Source: Trichopria drosophilae (lineage: Eukaryota > Arthropoda > Insecta > Hymenoptera > Diapriidae). From it: DNA of 64,000 nt. The notes under the pieces are model-generated. The model was not told the DNA's origin. It worked only from the letters and a program-made list of their open reading frames with translations, and made no database searches. The DNA is taken from contig CM059584.1 of assembly GCA_030407085.1 (NCBI GenBank), positions 109,367,001-109,431,000 on the forward strand, read 5' to 3'. Each line of letters opens with the position of its first letter. Positions within the stretch are counted from its first letter, which is position 1. Position numbers and translations under genes: made by a program. This document shows, piece by piece, positions 1 to 12,149 of the stretch.

Positions 1-819
1 ATAAATAGTAAGTAGAGTTTGATCAAATTGAGAGATTGCAACCAAATAATCAATCACACTGTACCTGATTAAAAGCAAATTTTAGTCAACAGTTTTATAT
101 TTCAATATACAGAATGTAATTTTTCTTTAGTCATGCATTTAAAACATTAGATGATATAAGTATGGTGAAATCCAGAAATATATTTATATTTATCATTCCA
201 TTAATTTGTATATTATTTTACTCAATTTATTGTTGAATCGAGATTATTATTTTGTTGTAATAGCAGATAAAAATTGGCACGATACATCCTTGCATTTATA
301 CGCTCCAGATGATTTTAAAAATTATAGTTCCAAATTAAGTATAATTAAACTATGTATTTAAACTACAAATAGTATTCACTAAGTTATTTATACCGGAAAA
401 GAATGTGCTTTTTTTTCTTAACTAGGAGTCATAGAATTTAAAACAACTAACACTAAATATCTGCGTAATGAGATATCTGTCATATATAACTATTATTCAC
501 ACTTCGTAGTAGCTTCACAGAATATCATATAATTATTACATTTTTTTATAATCATAAGGAAAAATATTTAGAACAAGCAACAATAATTAGAACTTAATTA
601 TAGTCTACTTCAAGTCTAATTAAAATGTTATGTTTCTAAAAATGATAACATCACTGATCTAATTTGAGATGAAGATTTTTATTTTAAAATATCGAATTTA
701 GTTCAGGTTTATTATAAAGAAATCTCTTTTTATGATGTATTAATGATGTTTGTATTGAACTGAAAAATTTATTTACTTTATTGCGTGCATTATTTTAAAA
801 TCTTTGACATTTATTTCAG
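1..819 (+). other. step: End of an upstream cytohesin intron; no gene seen
   Basis: AT-rich sequence without a supported coding region. It ends in a pyrimidine-rich acceptor (ttatttcag) just before the coiled-coil exon at 820. That exon opens with two bases completing a split codon, so this stretch must be an intron and the gene's first coding exon lies left of the window. No repeat termini were recognised here. Confidence 0.7.
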
Positions 820-893
820 AATTGATGCCTGAACAACAAAAGATCTTGATTGACATTCGTCGGAAGAAAGCAGAACTACTGCTTGAGATTCAG
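820..893 (+). CDS. step: Cytohesin, N-terminal coiled-coil exon (partial gene)
   Basis: Coding exon of an Arf guanine-nucleotide exchange factor of the cytohesin family. After two bases that finish a split codon it encodes 24 residues, starting LMPEQQKILIDIRRKK and ending LLLEIQ. In known cytohesins this is the start of the N-terminal coiled coil, used for homodimerisation and for binding scaffolds such as GRASP/tamalin and CYTIP. The alternating hydrophobic and charged pattern fits such a helix. Borders are ttatttcag before 820 and cag|gtaaaa after 893. It ends in phase 0, so it joins the exon at 29223, where [10 protein letters not shown] continues the helix. The ATG in the exon is internal and is not proposed as the start, because the homology is already under way and the first codon is split. 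The true start codon is outside the window. Confidence 0.87.
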
Positions 894-1510
894 GTAAAAA
901 TTTGGAATTATATTTTCTATATTAGTAATTTCGTATTAGTAATAGTGTTTTAGTAACTAAACAGTAACTTTTCCGATTAGAATAGTTACTGATGTAACAA
1001 TTGGTACATGTGTATTAACAATTAATGATACATTAATTCTTTTGTAATTTTTAATATAAATTCGTTAATAAAGTAAAAAATTTCTATTGGAATTTTAATT
1101 TTAATATTCAAACCGTTTGAAATATCATAATAAGTATAAATATTATATTTTTTGTCGCATATATATAATGTTTATGTAATGTATAATATGGAAAATTATT
1201 TTATTACATTATAGTACACAGTTACAGACCATAATGAAGCTTTATTACAAATAATTAGAAAAATATAAAGAAATAATAACCATCCCGAAAACAAACGATA
1301 GTTAGTGATATTTCTAGATAATTCTAATCTGTTAATAGATATTAATAAAGACTAATTTATAATATTTTGTAACTTTTCCTTACATTAAAATTGATTATTG
1401 ATTAAAAATTACAATAAGAACCAAACTATATGACGATAAAAAACAGTATCGCAATCATATCCTTAAATTCGTGAAGTATTTTAAGGAAAATATACTCATT
1501 AAATTTTTTA

Positions 1511-1680
1511 GAGTGCGAGTTCACTCACTGCAGAGTGAAAATTGAGCCACTTTCGTGAAATAGTTAAATCTTGTTTCACTCCATTCTCAGAAGTGAAATC
1601 TCATTAAAGCAGTTAAATTTCACACTGGAACAAGAATGGCTTAATCTCTATTCTAAAGAAATGAATTGTCACTCTAAGAA
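1511..1680. mobile_element. Degenerate GAGTGA-family MITE
   Basis: Short non-coding repeat. The left part carries gagtgaaaattgagccac and the right part ends gaattgtcactctaag. It shares this arrangement with the better preserved copy at 9481-9657, where GAGTGA...GCCACT faces AGTGGC...TCACTC in inverted orientation. It is diverged and lacks a clear target duplication. Family assignment rests on similarity within this window only. Confidence 0.5.
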
Positions 1681-2729
1681 AGAAAAATTTGACCATTTAA
1701 ACACTACTAGCAGTAATTATGCTGTAAGAGTATCCGCTTGAACAACACAGATTATTTATTGATACTTATTGTTATTATTAGAAACTCTAAGGTAATTGTT
1801 TAGCCATAACAGGTTTAAAATTAGTTAAAAATGATTTCTTTTAAAATATTCTAATAACAAATACATATCATATACCAAAATGTCGCATTATTGTAATTAA
1901 CTAAAATATATTTTAATAGCCGATAGGGGATTAATTTCTACTTTATTAGTAAGTTCTAAATACTAGAAAAAAACTAGTTATTTATCAAGTCAAATTTCAA
2001 TAATCCAGGTACAGACATCAACTTTCTTAACTTATAATTAGTTGAGCTTTATTAATTTATTATATATCAGATTTTACTATATTATCATTCATTGTTTTTT
2101 AAAATAATAGATTTAGGATTATTAATTAAAATCGACCCTTATAATTTGAATTATTAAATGTTTCATACTTAAATTACTAGAACAATATTTGCATTCTTTA
2201 CTCGCTTACAAGCAGTAAGAATCTGGAATATGAATAAAACAATAATCAAAATATGTCTGTTGGTCCTACGAATTTTAGGCAATAGAACCATTTTACTATT
2301 TTATTAGTAAGTTAATTTCATAATTCCATATTTAAATTTATCAAAAAAAAGAGGGAATGCGAAAATCTGCATATTTTTTCATGGGTTGTTATAGACACGA
2401 TTGAAAAATTGTGCACTCGTATGAATACACCATCATTAAGCTATGTAGTTCCACTTCCTACCGCTAGGGGCGGTTAATATTACTGTAGTAATGCCTTCTC
2501 GATAGTTGGAGAAATGGATACCTTCTTAGTATATATGAAAACTACCTAACCTATGTAACCTATTTAACCCATGTAACATTTATGTTTGATAAAAATGCTA
2601 GTGGTAGTTTCAGTAAAATGCTCACGTCACATTGAATAATTAAATATTTATTATATTATCTTGTTCTTTGTTTACTTTTTATTACGCTAGCTAATTCTTT
2701 AGATAATATAGAAATGACCACGACCAATC

Positions 2730-3811
2730 TTAACCCTTATCGACCCAATTTGTCCGTTTTTGTCCGTTAATTTTAAGCACAGACAACTTTTTTATTTATG
2801 CTTAAAAAAATCTGAACATTTGTATAGGTAGGTGGGTACTTTCAAGTGTGCTCTTTCGTAATCCGGCACGAAAATTATTAAAAGACCACCCCCTCCTACC
2901 TTATTTTTCAATTTAAAAAAAAATGATTTTATAAGGTAATTTTTGGTTTGAATCGTATTTTCGACGCGAAAGGGGTCTTGACGGTAGCTCAAATCACGAA
3001 AACTCCTACTCAAAATTCCAAAATAATAAAGTTATACACACAAAAAATTCATTATTCATCATAGAGGGGTTTCCATACCTAAAATAACCTAAAATAACAC
3101 ATTTACAAAAAATCGGTATTTTACGAATTTTTCTGAAAAAAAATGTTTAAGTTTTTGAAAACATATCACAGGTAGTAGAAAATATCTTTTATTTCGTTAT
3201 CCAAGGTTAAATTTCGTTACCACCACATAAAATATGGGTAAAAATCGGCAGTTTTTCAAAAATACTATTTTCGATCCAAAAAATTACAAATAAATTAAGT
3301 GGTATAAAGAACTTAGAGCATCTTTTATACTCTCATATACTAAAGACAATGCTTATGACAAAGTTATAAAATAATGTCTACCGATCATTGATAGTTTTCG
3401 GGAAGAAGACCGGAAGTCGCACGGTATTCATCATATTTTCCATTCATTTTAGGTGTGGTCGCACAACCCCTTTATGATGAAAAATGTATTTTTTGTGTCT
3501 ATAATAACGTTATTATTTTAATATCTTGGGTCGGAGTTTTCGTGGTTTCAGTTATCGCCAAGACCTCTTTCGCATCGAAAATAAGATTTGAACAAAAAAT
3601 TACCTTTCAAAATCATTTTACCAATTTTTTAATTGAAAAATAGGGTATGAACGGGTGATTTTTTCAAAATTTTCGTGCCAGATTCTAAAAGAGCACACCT
3701 GAAAATACCCACTTACAAAATATGTTCCGTTTTTTTAAAAGTATAAATAACAAAGTTGTCCGTGTTTAAAATTGGCAGACAAAAACAAACAAATTGTGTC
3801 ATAAGGGTTAA
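2730..3811. mobile_element. piggyBac-like non-autonomous element with long inverted arms
   Basis: The ends are TTAA (2730-2733) followed by CCCTTATCGACCCAATTTGT, and the inverse at 3792-3807 followed by TTAA (3808-3811). TTAA target duplications with CCC-starting inverted repeats are the signature of piggyBac-type transposition. Similarity between the arms continues inward for several hundred bases: the 'acagacaactt' and 'gtgctcttt' blocks of the left arm reappear inverted near 3750 and 3690. No transposase reading frame is present, so this is a MITE/foldback that depended on another element. Confidence 0.75.
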
Positions 3812-6800
3812 ATTACACTTATACGACAATTACATTTTAAATTTAATAATTAACTTTTAACAAATAGAATCATTAACGAACCAAATTAGCAGTTCTCTAC
3901 GTTTATGCCACTTGTTCCCTTTAGAAACGTAACAGTCTACTTCAGAAGTAAAATAGTTCTAAATGTGAATCTAGTAACTTTCAAAAGGTCCGATTTCATG
4001 GAGATATCATTTTATAAACAATTATGTAAATATACAAACATTTGACCTGATATTTCCATACAAATATCTCGGAAGAAATTTACCAACCATTTTAATGCTG
4101 AAAAGCAGCTCGTTGGTCAACACATTTAGTGAACGGTACATTTGCACGAGAGTACTGACGCATTTTCAAGAAAAATGTGAAATCACATAGCGGAATGTTT
4201 CTTTGCACAGTTCGAGGGCAAATAAATATAGATAATCGAAAGAATGGAATATTTAAATGACATAACTGTTGTTTTTACGAATCTAAAACTTGACTATATT
4301 ATTGTTATGAATTTCTAACTTACGCAACAGAAACATGAGAGAAATGACTGGAATAAAAATATGGAATTTCTAAAATTGACTCCAATGATTCCTCCACCAG
4401 AAGCATAATTTTGCATTGAGTACTCATGAGATTTCCTTGCGAATTAAACAACATTTAATTAAATTTAATACCGATTTTGTGAAATTTCGATATAAATTTG
4501 TGTCACAAAATTACTAAGAGTTTTGATGCTAAGAAAAAGATTAAATGCTAAAAAGAAACTCGAGTTTTTCAAAATTGATCACCTCCTAATAATAGCGGGT
4601 CTGGGTCCCTCTCAATATTAGCTTTTCCTATCACACTCCGGGCATTCCACAGAAAGGGCGCCATTTTTGTTGAAGTAAACCGTTTTTAATTTCAGATTAT
4701 GCATTTTTCAATGACACTCAATAAAAAAGGTTTTTTACCGACTACGACCCAAAAGTTTTAAAAAATAAAAAAACTTTGGTACAATTTCTAATTATGAAAT
4801 TTTTAGTTCCCATCGTCGAAAATAACGTCGGTGTCAGTTTGTAAAAATACAAGAAATACCAATATTCGGCACTGTGATGAACATTGGAACCCTTACAAAT
4901 CTTATCTAAAGTGAAAAGCAAATCCGTCAAGTGTTTTAGGTTCAACAGGATTTACTCAAAGATTTGATCAATATTTAATTTTGAAATTTCAATAATAGAT
5001 TTAAGATATGTAGGTTAGTTTGCTAATATTTTTCGTTATAAAAGAAACAGTCTTAATCCCTAACATAAACCTAAGATAATATTCTTAAGAACAACCTTAA
5101 AAAATTGTTTACATATACTATAAGTTTTTTGTACTACAAGTAATATACTATAAGTTTTACTATCTCACATTATAATTCAGACATAGACTTTTATTAAATT
5201 TCTCTAAATTATCCTGAGATATCAACATTTCCGTTAAAAAATTGAGTTTTCACCCTATAAAGAACGAACTCTGAAAAATTTAGAGAGTATCCATATAAAA
5301 CTTTTTTTTTTCTTGGCCTTTATAAGTGTGCTTATGCTATTGAAAGTGTTGCACAGAATTATATGTACTAGAAATATATGTACACTCAATTTGTTGAAAA
5401 ATATTTAGTTTATGTTTAATGAGTGATATTAAAATATATAAAGGTTCAGTTGTAACGGATGCCAGATAATTATGCGATTTGCCTGTGGCAATAGATAGTA
5501 AAACCGAGAGATTACTTATCGAGCTTCCTGAATCAGACGTTCTTTGATATCTCCGGAATGCTATACATAATGAACATTATGCAATTTTTATTAAAATATA
5601 ATAGCAAATAGCAAATTGCTAGTAGCCATTTATTAGTAGGCTTGAGAGAGTACCCGCAAAACTTTTTTAATTTTCGTGTTTCTGCGCATTTTATATTGTA
5701 TTTGCTTAAATTCTCGACAATTACTAGGTAATATTATTTTAGCATTTCGTTGTAGAGGAAAAACGCAAAGCAAATAATTAATGAAATTCTGTTGCGAATA
5801 CTTTTAACAATTAATGTCGACGCAAATTCGACTTCTTTAGTTGTTCATTTATGAACCTTATCGTATTATACACAGAAAGTAAAGTTTTGGGAAATTTTAA
5901 AAGTATACTAAGGAATTTTACATTTCGAGATGATGATTTTTGTTTAATATACCATAACGAATATTATAATAAAAAAGGAGTCAAATTTACCTTTCCAAGT
6001 AGAAAAAATGAGAAATCAGGAAGACTTTTGGTAAAATTTGCACATAATTTAGTTAGTCCTGACGCCGCTAGTCGTAGTCGTGACTATCACAGCGTTGTGC
6101 TGCTCCTTTCTACACCTATTATAGAAATAGGTTTCCATTCGATACGCAACATTGCTTGACAGATTGTGTATCAATAATAAATAATATTTTACATACTACT
6201 TCCATATATATATATATATATATTATTTTGCATATTATAGTCTTTTTAAAGTAATAATCGTAACGAATTTTAATATTAATCTGTGACGAATTTTTGCCAA
6301 ATTTAATTATGTAGTGTCTAATTTCATGTTGTCGACTTAAGATAAAAATTAGTGCTGTATTATTTTTCTTCTTATAGGTAATTGTTTTCTAAGGCGCATC
6401 TCAGTCTAATTGTACAATTATCTTATATTAAAAATAATTAAATAGGAGCAGTTACAAATTTAATCTTTATTTATAGTTATTTACCATTTTTTAATATTTA
6501 ATTTTGAACTTATTACGAAAAGATATTTATTTTTATTTATTTTTTAAGTATACAATCCATTTCGTGACCCTTATATATATTATTTAATAACTTTTACTTC
6601 TTTACTGAACATCTTAGAATTGGAATCGATTTGTCTAAAACTCAAGTCCTTTATTTAAATTCAGTTAAGTGTTTGGCAGTACCCATTGAAATATTTCTCA
6701 AACGCCACTATAGATAATAATTTCTTTGCTGCGACATTTATCTAATAGGTTCTCATTAAATTATGCAAATATTATGTAAACAAAGGAATGAAAAGATAAA

Positions 6801-7449
6801 ATGCAACGCGTTTCTAGACTTCTGATTATTAAGAATTCACATTAAATTGCATCTTGAGTGTTTATCAATAAATACGTTTTTCATTCATTTGCAAAACATA
6901 TTGATTATACTTTGAACGAAATTATTATTAAATTATTTAAGTTTATGTACTTTGAGATTGCCTGTTTAAAATGTTAATATAATACAATCGGTTGTCTAAA
7001 CAATACATTAATAACCTTTAACAATTTTTAATGCACGGAGAAAAATTTCTTTGGAAATTTTACTATTCTACATGGTTATTAGGGGACAGAATTGCATAAT
7101 GAGACAATTTTATATTCCTTTTGCTAACAATTACTACAATTTTTGTTATTTTTATCATACTTTTTCGGAATTTTTAATGATAGTTTTGCCAAAAATTCAG
7201 AATGTTATAGTAACAATTACACAAATTTTAGTAAATTTTACCAAAAAGAATAGAAAATTTTCGCCTGACGGTGATTTATAATATCATAAAATCATACATT
7301 TTCTGAATAGAACCTTGACGTAGATAAATGTAAAATATTGGTTGAGTAATTCAATTTTAAGTTAAGGTCATTCCAATTTAAACATTTCAAGACATGTAGA
7401 ATATCGTTTTTTCTTATTCACTAAGGTCTAAACTACTACAAACTACGAC

Positions 7450-7629
7450 ACTTCAAAAATCCGACATTCGAAAACGAGCCATTCAAAAACAAAGATTAAA
7501 AAACCAGACATATTTTGAAAGTCTGTTTTTTAATGTTTGTTTTTTTAAATGTCTGGTTTTTTGTATGTTTGTTTTTTTAAATGTCTGGTTTTTTAAATGT
7601 CTGGATTTAGAATGTTGGGTTTTTGAAGT
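7450..7629. mobile_element. Short hairpin element with internal tandem motif
   Basis: Inverted ends of about 20 bases (ACTTCAAAAATCCGACATTC against its complement, two mismatches) enclose repeats of the unit tttttaaatgtctggtt. A related simple structure occupies the spacer of another foldback at 32277-32455. Non-coding; superfamily unknown. Confidence 0.55.
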
Positions 7630-9011
7630 CAACAAATAAATAAACTTTTCACTTAATATTACTTTTAAAAAATCTTAATTTAAAAAAATAGTTCGAGATT
7701 TTAAATGGAAGTAACTGTTGCGCGGGATATCTTCAAGTTTATAAAATTTGAGTACACACTTTTTGTCACTTAAAATCAAATAAAATAAATAAAAATTTTC
7801 ATCTGTCATCCCTAAATTTTAAATCAAATTTTTATAAAAAACAATCGTTTATGGTATTCTAAAATCTGTATTCCTGAATGTCGTTTTCGTTATTTATTTC
7901 GTATCTTCTTTAAAAGTTAAAGTTTTAGCGTTAATTAATTGTTTAATAAAAACGTGCGTTTTTTTATTCATCTCCTTCCGTTTCTAAAAATAAATTCAAA
8001 ATATACGCATAATGGTTTTTGTGTTGTATATACTTTTATCGAAAACGATAAAGCCGTTTCCAAGAAAATCGTTTTATCTAGGCAATAATACGTTTAAAAT
8101 TTCAAGGTTAATATTTAGTGATTTTTTTATTTCACAATAATGTCAATTTCCAGGAGAAAAATTAGTGAGCGTATGCGGAAACGGCTTTTACGGACGTATC
8201 CGGGTAGTCCCTTTACTACTGATTTCACAATAATCTAGATATTTTTGTACTAATTTAAAGGCGGAACAAAATATTCTCATTTACAATAAATCTAACTTGC
8301 TTTCAAAGTATTTAAAATATTATTGTAATAAATAAACTATAATTTCTATTTTGAAGATTTCGGATCAATCAAGGATGATATGTAAAGAATTTATTTAAAG
8401 TAAGGAAAAGTAATTACGTGAATTAAGGAAATGTCTTCAATTAAATCTCTTTTAGAGAAAATATATTTTTTAAAAATGAAATAATATTTACTTAATAATC
8501 TTTTACTTATGACTATGAGAACAAATATTTTATTCACTACAAAAAAAAATACGGGTTTTACAGATTTCCAGGGCTCTTTTCGAAATCCTGTAGTAAAAAA
8601 TAACAACATTTTATATACAATCTTTCTCAAAGTTGATCAGAGTTACTGAAAAGTAAAAATATTCATTTAATACAAAAAGTAAAACTTTTACTTGAGACTA
8701 AATCAAACAAATATTTACTTCATCTCTTGAACCCTCGTGTATTCATTTTTTATCGTGTTTAATAATTAAATGGTGCCCAAAATTCAAATATTTGTATTTC
8801 TTTATTTAAATGTTGGGTAAAGCTATTTCATCACATAATGCATAAAGAGTAAAAATTAACATTTTCCAAATAAATAAGAAAACTTTAAAGTAAAGAATGG
8901 GTTCGTGAAAACATGAATTTTTAACTCTTATAAATCGAAAGAACGGCATTCACATTCATCGTACTTAACAAGTAAATAATAACACAACACTACAAAAATT
9001 TAAGAATTTCG

Positions 9012-9330
9012 TGTTGACCTATGAGTAATTGAGTCGTTTCTGGTAGGATTTTTGCTCCAGAATCCAAATGTGACCGCCAAAATATTCAATTGGCCCTAGT
9101 TTTTGAAATATTGAAGGTCAAAGCTAAATAATTCGACTTTAGTCATTTTTGAGAATTTATGCACACCCCCAAACAAATTATGTTGTCCCACAAGTAAGAG
9201 TCAATTTCTGACAGGATTTTCCCTTCAGAATTCAAATATGCACATCAAAATTTTGAATTGGATCTAGTTTTTTTTACCAAATTGAAGGTCAACTGGGTAA
9301 AAAAATCGTGTTTTTGGACATTTTTCACAT
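9012..9330. repeat. Imperfect tandem duplication, period about 170 bp
   Basis: Two diverged copies lie head to tail: one from ttgacctatgagtaattgag (9014) to about 9155, the other from ttgtcccacaagtaagagt (9182) to about 9328. Shared blocks include ggattttNNctNcagaatNcaaat, caattggNNctagttttt and attgaaggtcaa. No coding potential. Confidence 0.6.
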
Positions 9331-9480
9331 GTATGCTATATATCCGACGCAAAAAATCAATAATGCAAAATGACGGCTCTAATATGTCCGACGAACTTTT
9401 TAAAATTCGAATTACTTGAACTCATTATCGTCTTGGCTACTTTCCGAAAACAAGATTTTTTACCCCTTTGACCTTCAATT

Positions 9481-9657
9481 CCTTGGAGTGAAAATGGAGC
9501 CACTCTTTTATTAAGAGTGAAAATTTCACTCTATGAATAGTGCCACTTCACTACACCTAGAGAGAAAAAAACTCACTCCTAGAAGAGTGAAATATCACTC
9601 TCAATAGAGAGAACAGTTCATTCTTCGTGAAAGAGTGGCTAGATTGTCACTCCAAGG
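9481..9657. mobile_element. GAGTGA-family MITE, best preserved copy
   Basis: The inverted termini start CCTTGGAGTGA and match over about 25 of 28 bases (CCTTGGAGTG...GCCACTCTTT on both ends). The interior is rich in GAGTGA/TCACTC words. It is about 177 bp long with no coding capacity and no obvious target-site duplication. Related copies lie at 1511-1680 and 9885-10040. Confidence 0.7.
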
Positions 9658-9884
9658 AGTATAAAAAGTACTGTTTTAAAAATGCGAATTGTTCTTGTAA
9701 TAACTAACCTCTCTTTTTAATGTATAAATTTCTGTTTTTGATGTACAGTGTTTTATGAAAATTGTAATATTCAAATTTTCGAAATTAAAATGAAGCAGAC
9801 TCACTTTAGCAACCAATGTTTTGACTATAAACATTTTTTACTAATTTGGACCGTTTCGCAATGAAATCATAGTAAGTATCTCCC

Positions 9885-10040
9885 TAAATCAATTGTATTG
9901 AAAATTAAGCCACTTTAGTGAAAAGGCGAATTGGCACTCTTTAAGTAGTCACTCCTGAATGAGAAAGATTGCACTAGTTAATAGTGAGAATTCACTATTT
10001 CAGTAGATATGGTCAATTTTCATTTCATGGAAAGTAAACT
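9885..10040. mobile_element. Third, eroded GAGTGA-family MITE copy
   Basis: The pattern attgaaaattaagccacttt on the left, cactcctgaatgag inside and gatatggtcaattttcatt on the right matches the plan of the copies at 1511 and 9481. It lies only 230 bp from the copy at 9481. Heavily diverged. Confidence 0.45.
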
Positions 10041-10101
10041 CTGACTCCTAGAAATTTAGAGAGAAGAAATATGAAAATATTACAAATATACTATTTTTAA
10101 T

Positions 10102-10760
10102 TTAACCCATTAACGCCGGGAAGGACACTTTTTGCATTTCAATTTCAAAAGGTATGTATCTTACTATTTTCAAGGTCAATATTTCCAATGGCGTTATAAA
10201 AATTAAGCTATCGTAATTAGAAAATCAATTATAGCGATTTAAATGTCAGAAACCAACAAAATCGGATATACTTTTGAATAAAACGTTTTTTTTTCTCATC
10301 GAATGAGTATTTTCCTTCACAAAATTCCTTCACTAACGGTGAAGAAAATAGTTATAGATTAAGGTATATTTTTTAAATATTAATATAATAAAATGGTGTT
10401 CTCAAAATGGCGACGGAAGTGATTAATTTCTTTTTAAAATTTAACAAATTTTTTTCATAGAAACGATAAACTTTGGAAAAAAAATTTCTTAGAATAAAAA
10501 TGTCTTAAAATGTGTCAAAAAATATGCACAAATTTTTTCAGAATGTCTTGCTATAATTTTGTATTTTTCAAATTTTTGAAAAGTGTTTCAAAAATCTGAA
10601 AAAATTTTAGAGTATTCTTTGACCAATTCTAAGATATTTTTGTTGTGTGGAAATTTTGTCTAAAGTTTATAGTTTTCGAGAAAATAAATTATTATCCCTG
10701 AAATCTGCAAATTTTGAAGAACGTATTTATGAAAAAACAAACGATTAAAAAATCGTTTTT
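10102..10760. mobile_element. Left half of a TTAA foldback element (family A)
   Basis: Starts with TTAA followed by CCCATTAACGCC, the terminus also seen at 54729 and, inverted, at 38121-38138. The following sequence (aaggtatgtatcttactatt, then caaggtca) matches the left arm of the foldback at 54729-56023. It holds Sec7-unrelated AT-rich arm sequence with no open frame. The matching right terminus is not seen downstream, so the copy looks truncated. Confidence 0.6.
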
Positions 10761-11219
10761 AAATTTAAGATATTTAATTCAACAGTTGATTTGCTAAGTA
10801 AACTAATCATTCCATTAACTATTTGTCGATTAATTGTTTTCTAGTTTGGTCCCCGGGGTTTAACATGAGGTATAACCACGTGACAAATAACCAGAGAATA
10901 CTTTACCAAGAATATTGTTAATAGTAGTTCGATGACGTATAATTTTCGTACATTTCAACGTTCTCGACCTTGACAGATCACCTCGGCAAAATTGTTTCCT
11001 CAAAAGGAAATAATTTAACTTGAATTACTCATATCATTTATCTCGTACATAAAGTAATCCTCGTTAAAGACAATGAAGTCGGCGGGGAAAATGTGACCTT
11101 TTTTTTTTTAAATGGTTTCAAGAATTTACGAGCTCGTGTTTATTCTCGTAGCTGTTTGTTATCGCTCTAATCAGATCGATGATTAAAAAAGCAAAGTTCA
11201 CGAATATATCAGCGATCTC

Positions 11220-11909
11220 TGACGATATACGTGCCTAAGGGTAAGCAATGACGTTGCGGTTGCATCGTCTGTCGTTCCAAGTTCAAAAATTGTCCGAGTC
11301 GCGGCGTTGCCATTCCTATTTTCCACTATACACACGCGTCTTGAATTTCCGAATGACGTTTCGCCGTTGCCCTCGCGTTAGTCGGCTGGCAGCTGGCGAA
11401 AGTGCGTGCGGCACTATACATCCAGGACAAAATACCAGTGCGAATAGTAGTTGACATTCGCTCATAGTGACAATAGATTTTATTTCTTTTGTTTTGATAG
11501 AACTTGGAACGAGGCGAATGTTACATAAGTGAATATTTATAGTGAATCCTTAATGAGATTTCCAATAGTTGTGTATCTATATATATATATAGATAGAGTC
11601 GTAATGTGATAACAAGTGACTCGATTTTATTGTCAATCGATTTAGTAGCCAAGACACGACGGCTGTGTACACATATCAGTTAGTACAAGTGGAACTTTGG
11701 CATTTAACAATCATGACAATCGGAATCGTCGAATCATTGGCATTTTTTAATTAAAAGATGTCATTCAGTTGTTTCGTTAGAATTAAGAAAAATATCCGAA
11801 TTATTGGAACGATCGGTGCTGTGAGGTGATTGGTGAAGTGAAACAAGTCGGGAGTTGGTGGTTGGATAAAAAGTGATCTATATATGAATGATTGAAAGTG
11901 GCGCCCAAA
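11220..11909 (+). promoter_or_regulatory. Probable internal promoter and 5' leader
   Basis: Base composition changes sharply from AT-rich intron to a GC- and CpG-richer block at about 11220-11520, just upstream of the reading frame at 11910. Arthropod initiator-like TCAGTT words occur at 11676-11681 and 11765-11770; no convincing TATA box or downstream element accompanies them. Two short upstream start codons (11884 and 11888) open small frames, the second overlapping the main start. Placement as promoter and leader is inferred from composition and position only. Confidence 0.5.
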
Positions 11910-12149
11910 ATGATTTTCACCGGTAGATCGGTTGATGTGCTCGTGGGATCTCGAGGTGATGGCAGCAGCAATGATGTCAGACAAGTCGCACAGGTCGATG
12001 AGCACCGGGAAATGAATGCCATCACGATCGCTACCGGTTGGTTCTCCAGTTTGCGAAGACCTGGCAAGAGGGGCAAGAAGGTGTACCAGAACCAGAAACA
12101 AACAAAAAGCGCCTGGGATCTTAGCTCGTTGTTAGCAACTAGTCAAACG
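11910..12149 (+). CDS. step: Putative alternative first coding exon of cytohesin
   Basis: An 80-codon open frame beginning MIFTGRSVDVLVG and ending LSSLLATSQT. The ATG at 11910 sits in a good insect context (cccaaaATG), and an in-frame stop lies upstream at 11889-11891. A donor-like acg|gttagt follows 12149. It ends in phase 0, and the Sec7 exon at 29223 also begins in phase 0, so splicing would replace the coiled coil with this leader. Residues 49-57 form a basic cluster (RRPGKRGKK); there is no signal peptide or membrane segment. The frame would otherwise stop eight codons past the donor. Codon composition and GC content resemble the conserved exons more than the intron. I recognise no domain. 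It could instead be non-coding leader or a separate small gene. Confidence 0.5.

Larger units (their letters stand above)
894..11219 (+). other. Cytohesin long intron, proximal part
   Basis: First part of a 28.3 kb intron. Recognisable contents are GAGTGA-family MITE copies (1511-1680, 9481-9657, 9885-10040), a piggyBac-like element (2730-3811), a short hairpin element (7450-7629), a tandem duplication (9012-9330) and a foldback half (10102-10760). An AT microsatellite lies near 6204-6226. Other stretches (894-1510, 1681-2729, 3812-7449, 7630-9011, 10761-11219) are AT-rich, with only short stop-limited reading frames that resemble nothing I know. Confidence 0.6.

Noticed and set aside
11248..11454. 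68-codon frame in the GC-rich leader
   Set aside because: It precedes the stronger frame at 11910, lacks a donor in compatible phase and shows no homology. Probably leader sequence.
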